NCBI GenBank assembly: GCA_000320545.1
Contig: ADNK01000544.1
Location: forward strand, 37,501-101,500
Direction of reading: 5' to 3'
DNA: 64,000 nucleotides
Source: Bigelowiella natans CCMP2755
Taxonomy: Eukaryota; Cercozoa; Chlorarachniophyceae
Positions 12,377 to 25,700 of the stretch are shown here, in pieces. Under the pieces are notes generated by a model. That model had not been told where the DNA came from and did no database searches. It saw only the letters and a program-made list of their open reading frames with translations. Positions within the stretch are counted from its first letter, which is position 1, and each line of letters starts with the position of its first letter. The translations under genes were made by a program, and so were the position numbers.

Positions 12377-13890
12377 ATGATATGCAATGCTAATGACAAA
12401 TGAGGAATGACACTTGTTGGTGATGTTCACCAGATGCTATTCACAACAGCTGCACATCTTTGTCGTATTTGTAGCTTTGCAGTGAACTCTGTCGTGCATG
12501 GATACTGAAATTCAATTCCAAATCAAAACATCGTACATGCATTGCTAGCCGATGATCATGAACAGTTCCTATTCACGCTTTATGTCACTTTAGCCGGTGG
12601 TTTGCTGCGCAGGCGGTCGTCTACAGCGGTGTGCGGTGTGCGCTCGATCACATGCACGTGTTTGTTTCATATTCATTTCATGAAATTGATGTTGCTTGAG
12701 CACCACCATTGGACAACTTTGGTTCATCGATCAGTGAGTGTGGCTTGCGAGGTTCCAGAGGTCTAGAGGTTGTTGCTCCACACCTCCTAGACAAGCTCAT
12801 GCACAACAATGGACAAAGTGCACATTGTGCGTGCATTGCACGCAGTGCGCGTGGGGACTCATAGTCCATGTGCGTGTGTCCATGTGGTGTGCTAGCTGAT
12901 GGTGACAATTGCACATGGCTAGCTGGTGTGACGACCTAGCGACGTGCATTCTCATGCACAGCCCAGGGGCGCACGATCGATGGTGTGCAAGCTGGCTCTG
13001 CTGTCTAGCTGTGGCTGTGCACGCATGCCACGTGCAATGCCATGAAACGATGGCGTGTCAAAATCCAAATCACGTGACGTGCTGCAATGAGGATGCGAGC
13101 ACCACTGATTTGTTCGACAATGATGAGAAGAAAAGTGATGAGTGAATGGCGGGTTGCGCACAAACGATGTGAATGGGTGTTTGTCCCAGTGGTGGCCGTG
13201 GCCGGAAGAATCAATGGGAGCACAAGCTAGTTCTAGCTAGCAATTCCTTGCCTTTCTGCCGAATCAACTGTGGAAACAACGCACCGAAAAAAAAGACAAA
13301 CACAAAACAATGATGAGAAACAACGTTTCCAAAAGTGTCGCAAGACACTTGCAATGAACAATTGACAATGATGAAAAACCACATTTCCAAAGTGTGACAA
13401 GACACTTGCAGTGTGCGAAATGCAGTGCCTCAAACTGGCTTCAGTGAGGACTGAAAACTGTGCCTCGAACCAACTTTGGTGGGCTAGTGAGAACTAACTA
13501 GTGAAACAAAAAGGAATCAAGAATGGCATTCTAGCCACTCCTCCATTCCTAGTTTCATTGTCTTTTGTGCCTAATCTTTGTCAACTTCAGGACCAACTTG
13601 CAATGCACAAACTGTGTCCATTGCATGAGAAGGCCACGGGACGCGTTGATTGAGGGATGAAAATCAACATCATAGTCCTCCCTCAATAAATCCACAAATG
13701 ACCTGCGTTTATGGGGTAAGCCAAGCCGATTTCTTCTCTGTTTTTAGTTACCGAGGGAGTGGCAGACTGTTGCCAATTCTGGTCCAAATTTTATCCTCAC
13801 AACATCCTAAGATATTTTAACGAAAAATTGAAAGCCTCCCAACAAACATAGAACAGAACAAAATTTACGGTAGCGGTCCTCAAATCGTCC
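12377..13890. other. Intergenic region without microsatellites
   Basis: About 1.5 kb lies between two plus-strand genes. It contains no microsatellite longer than a few units, in contrast to the introns on both sides. It is rich in CATG, TGCA, CACGTG, GCGCAC and CTAGC words, especially at 12530-13080. Near-identical phrases recur at 13310-13410, such as CAAAAGTGTCGCAAGACACTTGCA beginning in part at 13331 and 13393. No coding pattern was seen. Confidence 0.6.
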
Positions 13891-13909
13891 TCAATGGCTC
13901 CTGCCGTGT

Positions 13910-15385
13910 ATGTGCTGCTACTGCCCACATCAGAGAAATGAGGGAGAATCAGCGGGGCGGCAAAAAAGAAGAGGGCCAAAGAGGTTTCTTGTGGTAGGAA
14001 GCCTTCTTGTAATAGTTGGAGGGATATTGAATCCACCAGAAAGAGGAAGGAGAAGGATAAACTTGGAAAACAAGTTGCATGAAGCAAGCAGTTACAACAG
14101 CCGAGAGGCAAGAAGAAGTCGGATAGCTCTACCCGCCATTATGATAAATGCAGAAGGTAGCAGCAATAGTTTCCTTAGCTTACGGAATCTCCGTTCAAGG
14201 ACTTGGGAGGAGTGTGGTGACACACGCGGTTTGAGCGGAGGTGCCAAGAAGAGAGTTGTAGTACATCGCTACGGAGATGCTCAGAAATACATGGTAGTAA
14301 CAACAGCGCTATTGCATCCAAACTGCATTGTTATCATCGCAATTCAATACATTTATCATCAGGATGATTTAGACGATGTCAGGCTCACGGGAGACTTTGA
14401 ATGGATCGATGGATACTCAGAATCCTCAAACACGTAGAATAAATACTACTACTACGTCGTAGTAGTAATAGTAGTAATAGTAGTAGTAGTAATAGTAGTA
14501 GCAGAAAAGGAAGAGAAAGAATTTGGTGCTGTTCTTCTTTTCGCCACCTCGACAAGAAGACCCCAGTAGAAATGGAAATTTGAAGAAGAAGGAGAAATAG
14601 ATTGGGAATTCTGATAGACTTTCTCGATCACATTGAGTGAATTGTCTTTTTGTTGCATTTGGGTTCCTCTCTCTCCCTCTTCTTCTTCCCCTTCATCCTG
14701 CTGCAGTATAGAAGAAGTAGAAGAAAGTCGGACAGTGATTAGTGAAAGTGAGGTTGTGGAAGTGCTTAGGAGCCAGGGCTGTGACAAGCCTTACGATCCC
14801 TATCAAAAATATGGCCTGGTAGTAATTTAAATATTTCCATTCTTGAGATTACGTGGAATTTCTTCATTAGGAGGAACATGTTATCGAACACAGTTAATTG
14901 TGGATAGATTGTTGTCATAGTATCTTCTTCATCTTTGATCACTTGTATTCTTATTATATCATCATGATTGCTGCTTAAGGGTGCCTTTAACGCTACACCG
15001 TCGTGGACGGAGAGAGAAACATATTGGTAATGTTCTAGTCTGACCGTTGATGTCCACCATTCACTTAAAGATCTGCATCATCTGGCCACATATGATTGAT
15101 CTATCAGGAGACTGCTTTCTAAAAGTCCGTATCCCAACGGCGTGTGCCCGAAATCGGTTGTTTGGAAGACAGAACACAATATAACATTCAATGTATGCAT
15201 CGACTATATATCGATCTACTGGTATTTGATTTGTAGATGAAGGAAGGCTGCGTTATTAATTATTGGGATTATTTGTTGTTATTTGTTATTATCTATGCAT
15301 GAATATGTGTAGGTCCGGGAACATTTCAAAGAAGCTGTCAAGATGGTAGTTATAGGAAATAAATACTACATTCATCATCAATTAT

Positions 15386-15418
<33 letters not shown>

Positions 15419-17365
15419 GACACAAATAAGTATCTTTCGTCGTAACAACACATCAACCAAATTAATAAAATCAAAATTCGAGATATGAGTTATGGCTTCA
15501 TCCTGTTTCCTCTTTTTTGTTCTATCGTTAGCGATTTGATCTAACGGAGTACGAGGTGAGGTAGTAGCTTGTAGAGTGCGATTAGTCTTCAGACGATTCT
15601 CTTTGATGGTATTGATTGTGCGTATAATAGTATTGTGGCTGGTTGCTTGGTTTCCATCATCATCAATCAATCAATCAATAGGTCATTGAGCTCATCGATC
15701 AGATGCCGAGGATAGAGTCACAGTTGGATCAAGTATGATGATGATGAGGAGGAGGAGGAGGAGGAGGAGGAGAAGGAAATTAGAATCACTGTTTATTATT
15801 ATATCATATGAACACACAAGCAGTAGAAATGATGACAGTGGATACATACAAAAAGTTGATGATATCATTACTTACCACAGTAGACACTACCTCGTTGTTA
15901 TCGATGATGATCATACTGTTTTTCAAAGTATTATGCATCATCATTTTGTGTATTCTTCTCTAGATGTAGTTATCATTAGATGACAGTTAGTAGTTGACCA
16001 ATCAAAATCTCACTGCTGCTGCTGATGATGATGATGACGATGTTACTAATCATTCTTCCCCCCTCCCATATTGACCTCTCTCATGTCGTGCATGTATTTG
16101 CCCATGTTAAGATAATAACTCATTGCGGAGAAAGAATCAACTTTGAAGAACAGGTAGTAGTAGTAATAGTAGTAGTAGTAGAAGAAGAAGAAGAAGTAGA
16201 AGCAATTGTAGTATCATGGTAAGAATCTTGGTGCGGACGATGATGATGATGATTGTGATGTCAAATTTATTAAGCTTCGGTAGAAGAGAAGAAAAATATT
16301 ATGAATGGATTGTGATATATGCTTGTTTCCTGCCTCCTATGCTTTACTTAAACAATATAGCTAGTATAATGATGATTATGATGATGATGATGATGATGAT
16401 GATATTAGGGGGAATTACTCCGTTTGATAAAGGATATATTGGGGGCAGGTACTGTATTAACTTTTTGTGTGGTTGCTGGAGCAATGAGTTATTTGCTAGC
16501 ATACTCTGATGATTAACACACACACACACACACACGCACAGCATAAGATGATGCAGGGAAGTGGCGTGCAATTCTTCTTCTCACCGTCTGAGAGTTGTAG
16601 TTATAGAAATGACATGCTGTTCTTTTTCTTCTTCTTTTCTTCTTTTCTTCTTCCTCTCTTTTTTCATCTGTGTTATTATTATTATTATTATTATTATCAG
16701 TTGTGAAAGAAGCAGAAGAGAAAGATCCCCATTCGTTAAGTAACTATGCTCAAAGAGAGGTAGGCCACCCACTCTCTAAAGCAACATGGTACGATTCACT
16801 GTTACAGCTTGATTCTGATGGTATTATTTAGATATATCAAGTTGCATCACTGCACAATGGCAAACCCACTGGAGAATGGTCAAAATACTCGCAATATTGA
16901 AATCAAATTTTTCTCAAGAAATGAAGCTAGTGGATGATAGTGATGATGATCGATACAATTCGTCCTCCTCCTGCTATTGCTGCTGCCTTTTATAGACACT
17001 GCAAGGAGAAGTGAAAAAACAAATTACTGATAGTTTTTGATATAGTATTACTTTTACGGAGGAACATGAGGTGCTATGATGAGAATGTTATTAGAAATGT
17101 CAAATCATCTATACTTCAACTGCCGCTACTAAAACTAGCACAACAAATAGGCATGAGCTAAGTGAATGCAAACCTTTGAATCCCAATAAGACAAAATTCT
17201 ATATTCGCGTTGGTATTCAGTATAGGGTAATAATATAAACAACTTGACAATGATGATGATGATCATGATGATCATGATGATGATGATAATGCTTAAGTAT
17301 ACAACAAGCATACAGATTTTCGATTATTCTTGGAGAGACTACTGCATAAAGCATAGCATAGATTA

Positions 17366-17405
<40 letters not shown>

Positions 17406-18356
17406 CCTCTTATGTAAAAATATTATATCATCGTACGGACACCCTATCACCATCACCAATATCATCGGGGGTGCTACCACCATTATATCTTTTCATCGTC
17501 ATTTCCTTGTTCAGGCTCAGATTTTTATCACTTGCAAATAAAGTACAATCTGACGTCCCTGCGCAATATATTCGGGCAAAACCTACTCCAAAGCTGTGGA
17601 AGATGTACTACTACTTACGTGATGCAGTTAGTTGTCAATATCAACAGTTCTATACAGCACCATGATGCTACTGCAACTATTACTGCTGCTACTACTTATA
17701 TCTAAACACGAATATCATCATCATCATCATCTTTACCATCATCATCAGTATAACTGTTTAATTGTATATTATTTTGTGCAGGTATATACTGGAGGAATCA
17801 AGGAAAACTGCTCATCCATTTGACCCAGAAACACTGTTGTTTCCTAACACATATTTCCTCTTTCCCCCCCCTACCCCCCTACCAATATCCTTACTCTTCG
17901 CTAATATAATTTATGTTGATCATGGCTGCTAGGAAGCCGTACATCAACGACACCTTATGGAAAAACATGACAAAAGCGGTGAGAATCGTGTGTATCTGTG
18001 TCATTGTTATCATCAGCCTTATCATCATCATCATCATTATCATCATCATCAATATCCTTTTCATAATCACCGTCGCTATAACAACTAATAGAGGATATTT
18101 TGCACTCAAATCACAAGAAAAGCTGGGGTCCGCGCAGGTGTTGTGCATAGATAGACAACATTTCTGCTTAAATACATTACTAGATGGATTTGAAAAGAGG
18201 AGAGGAGATTGTGCAGAGTATTAGTAGTTGTAGGACCAACAGCATTTGTAGTATTAGTCTGTACGTTTGATTGTGCAAGCGTGTGAGGGAAAGAGAGAGA
18301 GAGAGAGAGAGGGAGATTGGTAGAAGCCTTCGCTAGGAGAGATAGGAAGTCGATCC

Positions 18357-18387
<31 letters not shown>

Positions 18388-20006
18388 AATGTCAATACAA
18401 ATGTATCAAATATAAACGTCATATCCCTGTTTCTCATTCCTCTCTCTCCCTCTCCCTTTCTTTCAAATTATTTGTGTTATCATCATCATGATCGTGCTTA
18501 TCATCGTCATCATCGGTCTAATGGACATCAACACGCTCCTCCTCGTGCTAATGAACCAAACAAATCAACAATGGATCATCATGCGTAGGATATTGGGAAT
18601 CAGACATGTACTGAAGTGAAGAGAACGATAACGATGATAATGATGATAATGATGACAATGATGATGATGATGCAGCTATACATAATAGCAGTTTCTTATT
18701 CATGTAGTATATCTCCAATAGTTCATTTTGTTGATGGCAAACGCAGGAAAGGTTCTGTTTTGCAATCAGACTTAAAAGCGGTAGTACTACTAGTAGTAGT
18801 AGTAACATTATCATCATCATCATCATCATCATCATCATTGTATAATTGTACATTGGAAGTGCTACTCACAGTGGTATAAGTGTCATAAGCGATGACGATG
18901 TCCTACATAATCACCACCACTAAAAACAACGTTCGGTGTTATTTATTATGATTAACAACAAATCGTCTATCGTGATCAGATACATGGAGAAACATGAAGC
19001 TTTGAGGAAATCCTTCGCTAACTATTTAGCACACGTATGTTAAGTATAGATATAGGGTTGGAAGAAGAAGAAGAAGAAGAAGAAGAAGAAGAAGAAGAAA
19101 GAGATCACATCAGGCGATTGCATTACCAACCTTCCATCGTTATTTTACGTACTAGTACCAGTAGTAGTAGCAGTAGTAGCAGTACATAGTAAGTGTAATC
19201 ATCATTGATTTCAGTGTGTCATCTTTTATGCTGTGTTTATCCTTAGTTCTTTGTACACGCACTTAATAATAGTAATAGCAATGCAACTGCTATGGAATCT
19301 CCTAGTACGAAGGCAAATTGTAAGCAGGAAGAAGGAAAAGCAGAACAAAACGATAATAATGATGATATCTTGAGGGAGAAGAAGGACAAAATGGCTTCGT
19401 ATAAGGCAGCAGCTACAAAGCTAGAAGATGTCAATCCATTCACAGTTCCAGTCCCGCCGCAGAAAATAGAAATATTTGATGATGATGATGATGATGATGA
19501 AGACGACGATGATGGAAAGGAGGAAAAGAAACCATCTAATCATGTAAGAGAAGCTATGAGAGTGTGAGCTTGTACGTATGTGTGGGGAGCAATACTATGA
19601 CTATCTAGTAGTAATAGTATATTGTAATATGAGCTTGCATATCGGTCAGCAGCTTCCTTATTGGAAAATCGTTGTTTATTGCTGGTAGTAGATATCTTCC
19701 TTGCATCATCATCAGCATCAGCATCACCACACACCTCCTCCTTCTTCTTCTTATTCTTCTTCTTCTTCTTCCTCGTTAATATGACAATGATGTGAGCCCC
19801 TCTTACTATTTGTTAATATTCTTATTTCAGGTCGTTGTAACACTTGGCCATCTTGAAAAGTGAGTCAGTGAGTGAGAAGAAGATGATGAAGAGTTGCGGG
19901 GTGGTAGTAGGGTAGTAGTATACCTTCTTCATTAGTAGTATATCTTGCTCACATTTGATTTGATTTCAGGAAGAATGAAAGGGAGAGCGACAACGCAATC
20001 CGATGA
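13910..20006 (+). CDS. Multi-exon gene of unrecognised family
   Basis: The family is not recognised. Exons that join in phase include 14363-14433, 14707-14818, 14980-15026, 15108-15192, 15313-15345 and 15682-15732 (DDLDDVRLTGDFEWIDGYS through VREHFKEAVKM to VIELIDQMPRIESQLDQ). A second chain is 16832-16878, 17046-17070, 17095-17219, 17515-17604, 17782-17835 and 17933-17978 (IYQVASLHNGKPTGE through RAKPTPKLWKMYILEESRKT to KPYINDTLWKNMTKA). A third part is 18980-19034, 19247-19543 and 19831-19859, ending with TGA near 20006. The third part has an Asp run and Lys/Glu-rich sequence (PFTVPVPPQKIEIF before D-rich). The first exon probably begins near 13910 with a basic segment, but the start is not fixed. 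Links between the three chains are not solved, so more than one gene cannot be ruled out. Confidence 0.5.
15388..15417. repeat. (CAG)n microsatellite in an intron
   Basis: About ten CAG/GCA units lie just after the exon 15313-15345 of the unrecognised gene. They are followed by unique intron sequence. The run is open in several frames but sits between well-phased exons, so it is intronic. Confidence 0.8.
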
Positions 20007-20208
20007 ATATCACCGTGTAAGGCTGGAAGAATGAGTTTTGAATACTACCATAAATAAAAAAATAGTTGTAGCATAAGAATCAAATTCGAATTGGTGGATG
20101 ATGATGCAGATAGTAATACTTTTCAAGGTATCAGCCTGACGATGATTATTGTTCGTTTTACACACGCATATATGTTATGTATACATTCCTATTATTATAC
20201 TGATAGGT

Positions 20209-21221
20209 ACACAGGCAAGTGGGAGCATAGAAAGAAGGTAATAGTAATGGCGTTATTGTTGATCATCACCATCATCATCATCATCATCATCATCATGATA
20301 AAACCCTCTTTCTAGTCTAATGTCTTCCTCTTTACACATTATTCTCCTCGTTGATGTGATCGTTCTCATCTTTTGGACGAACTGTAACAAATATATTATA
20401 ATATTGATAGTTATTATTATTATTATTATCATTATTGTTGTATTATTATGCGATCGCATACATTTGATGTGGGTGGTGTTGTTTGATACCCTATTATTAG
20501 GATAATGCGTTTTATGACTCAGGTTTGTTTGTGTCGTAGTAAGTAAAGCATGTATAGACTAAATCGATGCCGTGATAATGGTCACATGCGAAATTCCTCT
20601 TCTTCACCTTCTTCATATTCTTCTTCTTTCCCCCGTTCACTGAACATGGTGCTAGAGGATACGTACGAAAAGACATGCGACATATTTGAGAAGCAAGCTT
20701 CATATGAAGGTGACAGGAGAGCTTTATTGCAGCTAGTTAGCTCCTATGGTATTGTATACAAAGATAATATAGCGTATGATACTGATGATGATGATTTCTT
20801 TGTTGATGTTGTCGTTGTTGGTGGTGGTAGTAGTGGTGATGGTGGTGATGATAACGATGATGATGATGATGATGATGATGATGCTGACGAGAATACAACG
20901 ATAACGATATAATGACGAGCAGGGCTTACAACTCCGGATATGCTTGGCGGATATGACGAAAGGATTCTTCTTCGGAATGTGATTGAAACAAAAGAAAAAG
21001 AAGAGAGGAAGATGAAAATAGGAAGAGAAGAGTATCATAGTGATGACATGGACGAATGCATTGCTGTAATGTTTTGTTGATATAAGCTAAATAGTCATAG
21101 GTGTTGTTGTTGGTTCAACACGTTAGTTGCTGCTGCTGATGTCATCTTCATTTACACGTGCTGCCTTTAGGAAATGGGAAAGGGATACCAGCCGATTAGC
21201 TGCCGGTTGATGGACGAATAG
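20209..21221 (+). CDS. Small multi-exon gene of unrecognised family
   Basis: The family is not recognised. Probable exons are near 20209-20238 (YTGKWEHRKK), near 20503-20523 (DNAFYDS), near 20655-20710 (DTYEKTCDIFEKQASYEG), 20923-21065 and 21171-21221. The last two join in phase: TTPDMLGGYDERILLRN, a Glu/Lys-rich helix, then EMGKGYQPISCRLMDE and TAG. Only the last two exons are secure. The first exon was not found, and these exons could be a continuation of the upstream gene if its TGA at about 20006 is spliced past. Confidence 0.4.
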
Positions 21222-21460
21222 AATATGATAAGATGATGATTATGATGATAAGATGATGAACAACAAATGGGAGGTGATGAATTGGTCATCTATCTCATTT
21301 ATTCTGGTGTGCCGTCGTTTATTGATAGAGACCTAGCGCGGCATGCACGTATGAGGAACCGATTCAATTTTGGGAAAGCACTTGGATTTGACCGAGGTTT
21401 GCTTTTGTTCAGCCATAGTCAGGATGGAATACTATATTTGCGGTTCCCCCCCTCCCCCCC

Positions 21461-21518
<58 letters not shown>

Positions 21519-22787
21519 CTCTCTCTCTCTCTTCCCTCTTTCTCTACAATGTTGAGAAATTGAGTACGAGTCAGCAGCTACCAGCAAGTGCTATTGAGAG
21601 TAGAAATATAATGAGTGACAAATATAATCTCGATCGTGCTACTCTGTACGTACCCACCGCTACCTAATTAGATCCTCAAATGCGGGTGATTGAGACGGGC
21701 TCTGACGATGAAGATTATCATGACGCTCGAGATACAGGTGATGCTACACCTCCCCCCCTCCCCCCTTGACAATAAAGTAGTATTGGGGTCTAGGCGTCCT
21801 CCTGCTCCCGTTACTATTTTTGTGCGAGCCTCCAACGTTTATAGACACATTATTATATTATTCATGCAGAACGATGGAGTCGCAGAGGGGAAAATTTCAC
21901 GCACAGGTTGTGATAGTCTTAATTCTTATGCAGAGATAATGACACTGTACCATGTACGCGATTTAGATGTTATTGTTGCAAATAATAGAAGTTAGTTCAT
22001 TTGCAGACTTCTTCCCATCCCTCACCTTAATTTATCAAAAGGTTCAATCGAATCGACCGGGGCGTGGATGGGAAGCCACAATTAGGCTACTTAATGGATT
22101 AATTGCATGAGCGGGCAATCTAGCAATAATGATAATAGACGCCAGTTAGTATGACGTTGATTACATTAGCGCTGTAGCCGCTGCATTGCACGGCTACATG
22201 AGGATGATCATTAAACAGATTTAATTTAATTCATTACATTCGTCTTACATTACCCCGCTAGCAGATTCTTAGCACACATGCTTGCATTGGCTATTATTAT
22301 GACCCGGTGGAGTGCTGAATGTGTATAATGTTTCATCTTGCGCGGCGCGCACAGAGAAGCCGTCGCCACAACGCATCTGCATATTTATCTGCAGTACGTG
22401 TCTTAGTTGTGATTGCGATTCGTTTACTTTTACATTCACATGCATGTCAAAACAATTTTTGAGCGTCGTAGCCGCAGAGCTTTGCAAAGCTACATTAGGA
22501 TGACAATTGAAAATTTTTAATATATTCATCACATCCGATTTATGTATGTCAATTATCCAGCGCGACCTTATCGGTCGGTGCTAATATCTACAACTACAGA
22601 AGTAAGGCCGTTTGGGCCGAGCACTGAATATTTCAGATTAGATATCTACGATATATTTTATTGAACATTTTCATTCTTACTGGTGAGACAGAGCAATTAA
22701 CTTGCGAACATTTGGTCAGATGATTAAAGAGTGCAATTAATTAATTATGCCATTTGTGAAGCCAGAAGTTGCACTGTGTAACGAGTG
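21222..22787. other. Tail-to-tail intergenic region
   Basis: This gap lies between the end of the plus-strand gene at 21221 and the stop codon of the coiled-coil gene (-). A compound (CT)n-(GT)n-(CT)n array sits at about 21471-21532. From about 22000 to 22787 there are no microsatellites and the sequence is rich in CATG, TGCA and GCATG words. Two near-matching segments, TTGCACGGCTACATGAGGATGA at 22186 and TTTGCAAAGCTACATTAGGATGA at 22481, share the phrase GCTACAT(G/T)AGGATGA. No gene is called. Confidence 0.6.
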
Positions 22788-25700
22788 TTATCTAAACGTT
22801 GCTGAAGATGAAAGTGAGGTATTTGTTCGATCATTTTGTGCATCACTGTCACGAAACCTTCTCATGCATAAAAGGTTAGTGAACCGCTTTTGAGCTGCTT
22901 CATGATCTCTTCCTACTTTCTCTAAGTCTCTCCGTAATTGATTTCCGGAATTCTGCTCTTTTTGCAACTTTTCTTCAAGATCACTGACATGGGTTTTCAA
23001 TTCTCTCGCCTTCTCTTCAGCTGCGATTAATTTTGACTCCATTTTAGCTCGGAATTCCTCATTTTCTGTGGCTTTCGTTCTTTCTGCGTGTAGTTGACTT
23101 TGCAGCATTGCTAAATCATTTTGTAGGGTAGCTATTCTCTGTTCTAAACCTTCTTCCTTCGAGTGCCTCCTTTTTAAGTTCTCCTCCACTTCAGATAGTT
23201 TTCTTTCAAGCGAGTACTTTTCTTCTTGCATTGATTCTAATCTTGATTCCCATTCTAAGCAAGTTTTTTTCAGATCCTTTATTTCGGCTTCCTGTCGATC
23301 GATCTCATTTGCTGCAAGACTTTTCTCTCTTAATGCATTGGTGAGATTCTCCACGTTGGCTTCCTTCTTTTGTAGTTGTTCTCTAGCGGTGGTGAGCTCT
23401 CTCACAGCCTTTGATGTTCGTAACTGTGCTTCCACAATAGCACTTTGAAGATGGCGTTTCTGTTCCCTTAGCTGTTGCAGTTCCTCTTCAACTACACGCA
23501 AGCGATGTTGGGCCTGTTGCAATTTTTGCGCCACATTTTTCAGTAAACTTTGAGACTCGTTGTACTTAGAGCTTATACTTGCCACAGCTGCTTGAGCTAC
23601 CGCGAGCTGAACAGCAGCTTCCTCTGACATTTTTCCTTCGTCGTAGTCGGCGGATTTATCACTTGTATGGAAGCCCTCGCTCAATAATTGCTCTTTTTGT
23701 CGCTTCAACTGTTCTAGTTCTTGTTCAAGTCTTGCTGCCCGTTCTTTGAAGATTGAAGTATCTTTGTGTGTCGAGTTTTGGCCCTTCTTTGGCATCGAAT
23801 TTAGATCTTTTTGCATCTCTGCAATCCTTAAATCTTTCTCCAAAAGTTCCTGCTTTAAGTTCTCCAGATACCTTACTTCCTCTTCGAACTTTGCATAGAG
23901 GTTGTCGTATCTTCTGTGTAGCGAATCAATTTGTTTTTGGGCTCGTTTCTTCTCAGCCTCACTTGCACGCTCAGTTGCCGCCTTAGCTCTGTTGACTTGA
24001 GCTTGAATACCCCTCTCTCGTGAAAGCATTTCTTTCCGAAGTCGTTCATTCTCTGCCTCTAAAGCTTCGATATCAGTTTCCAGTCTTTGTCTTTCTCGTG
24101 TAGATCTATCTTCGGCATTTTTAGCCATTTCTTGTGCCTCTTCTGCGCATTTGACATGGGCTTGTGCACGCCTTCTTAGTCCCGCCTCTCGCTTTCCTGA
24201 AGCTTCGAGGGAAGAATTAAGCTCTCGGCACTTTCTCTTCAGATCTGATATTTGCTGAGTGAATTCCCTCTTTTTGGATTCAAATACCTGGGCTGAAAGT
24301 TTTTTCCCCTTGAACATACGGTCTTTCATAACCCGAATTGATGATTTTTGGCGTTCATTTTCCAACTTGATGTGTTGGAGCTCCTCGCTACAGAGTTGGT
24401 ACGAGTGCTGAGAGTCCTCAAGATTAGTTTCAAGCTCCAGTATTCTCTCTTTCTGTTTACCAATAGAGGACTGAAGCTCTTTGGCATTTTGACTTACCTT
24501 GTGCAACATCCCTTGCAACCTATCTTTTGCACTAGCGCTGATTCTAAGCCATTTAGATAGATTTATCATGCTTTGAGATAATCCTTTCAGCCTTCTTTCG
24601 ACGGCAACCACTTTATTATCGATTCGGAGTTTAGTAGGTTCAAAGTGCGTTTCTAAAACACTTATTCCTTTCTGGAATTTCGAAATAGCATTTCTCTGCA
24701 TCTCCAACCTTTCTTGAATTTCAGCATCCCTTGCTTCGGCTTCTACGGTGTCTTTCAACATGACATTTTCTTCTTGGCTCTTTTTACTCTCCAATATTTG
24801 TACCTGTTTCAGCAGTTTTTTATTTGATGCGGCCATCACTTCAAGTTGCTCCGTTGCCGCTTGGTGTTCTTGTTGAACACGTTCAAGTTTTTCCTTCACC
24901 TTCTCCGTCCCATTGATGTCACTTTTCATTTGGAGTTTCATCAACGATGAAGCACGCCTCATTCGTTCAATTTCTCCAGATTTCGCCTAGTGTATGATCA
25001 TACATAGCATCATTAGAGTCATCTGTGCTTAAAGTTTTTAAAATTATTTGCGTGGAGTTTCTAAACGCATGTTGGAGCTTACTTTCAAAGCAGTTATCTG
25101 TGCCTCATATTGAGAGCTGGTGGTACTTATTTTCTCTGTAAGAGTGTCTATTTTTTCCATGAGCGACTTGTGTTCGTTCTTTAATTTCGTTACTTGTACA
25201 TCCACTTGCTTCTTAGCGAGGAGAACTGTCTCATACTTTTCGATATTGGCAGCTAGAGTCTTCGTCCTGTCTTCGAGTTGAACATTGATCTCATTTCGCG
25301 AATCTATGAGTTTTCCGTTTTCCGTTTCCAATTTAGAATTTGCATTTTGCAAATTCAGGATTTCAAGCCTCTGACTTTCCTGAGTTTCACCAAGATTTTC
25401 GTTCTGAGATTTGAGTTCAGAAATTTCCGCTTTTAACGCGGCCATGTTTTGTTCAAATTTCTCGCAATCTTGAAGATTAGTTTCCATGGAAATCTTAAGT
25501 TTGCGTTCCAACAGTTCTAGTTGCTTATGGGTCTCAGATTTTCCTTTACTGACAGCATCTTTGAGTTTCAACTCTTGCTTTGTTGCCACCAAATCTTTTG
25601 CAAGACGATTGCATTTCTCCTGTGCGATTTCGAATTTGTCGGTCTCTCTCTGCAATTGTGAAGCAAGAGAGTCTCTTGATGCTACGAGTTTCCCTATGGC

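Noticed and set aside
15113-15178. Exon reading GDCFLKVRIPTACARN, resembling an Rxt3-like motif
   Set aside because: That frame needs an entry phase that disagrees with the exon before it. The other frame (RLLSKSPYPNGVCPKSVVW) joins correctly on both sides.
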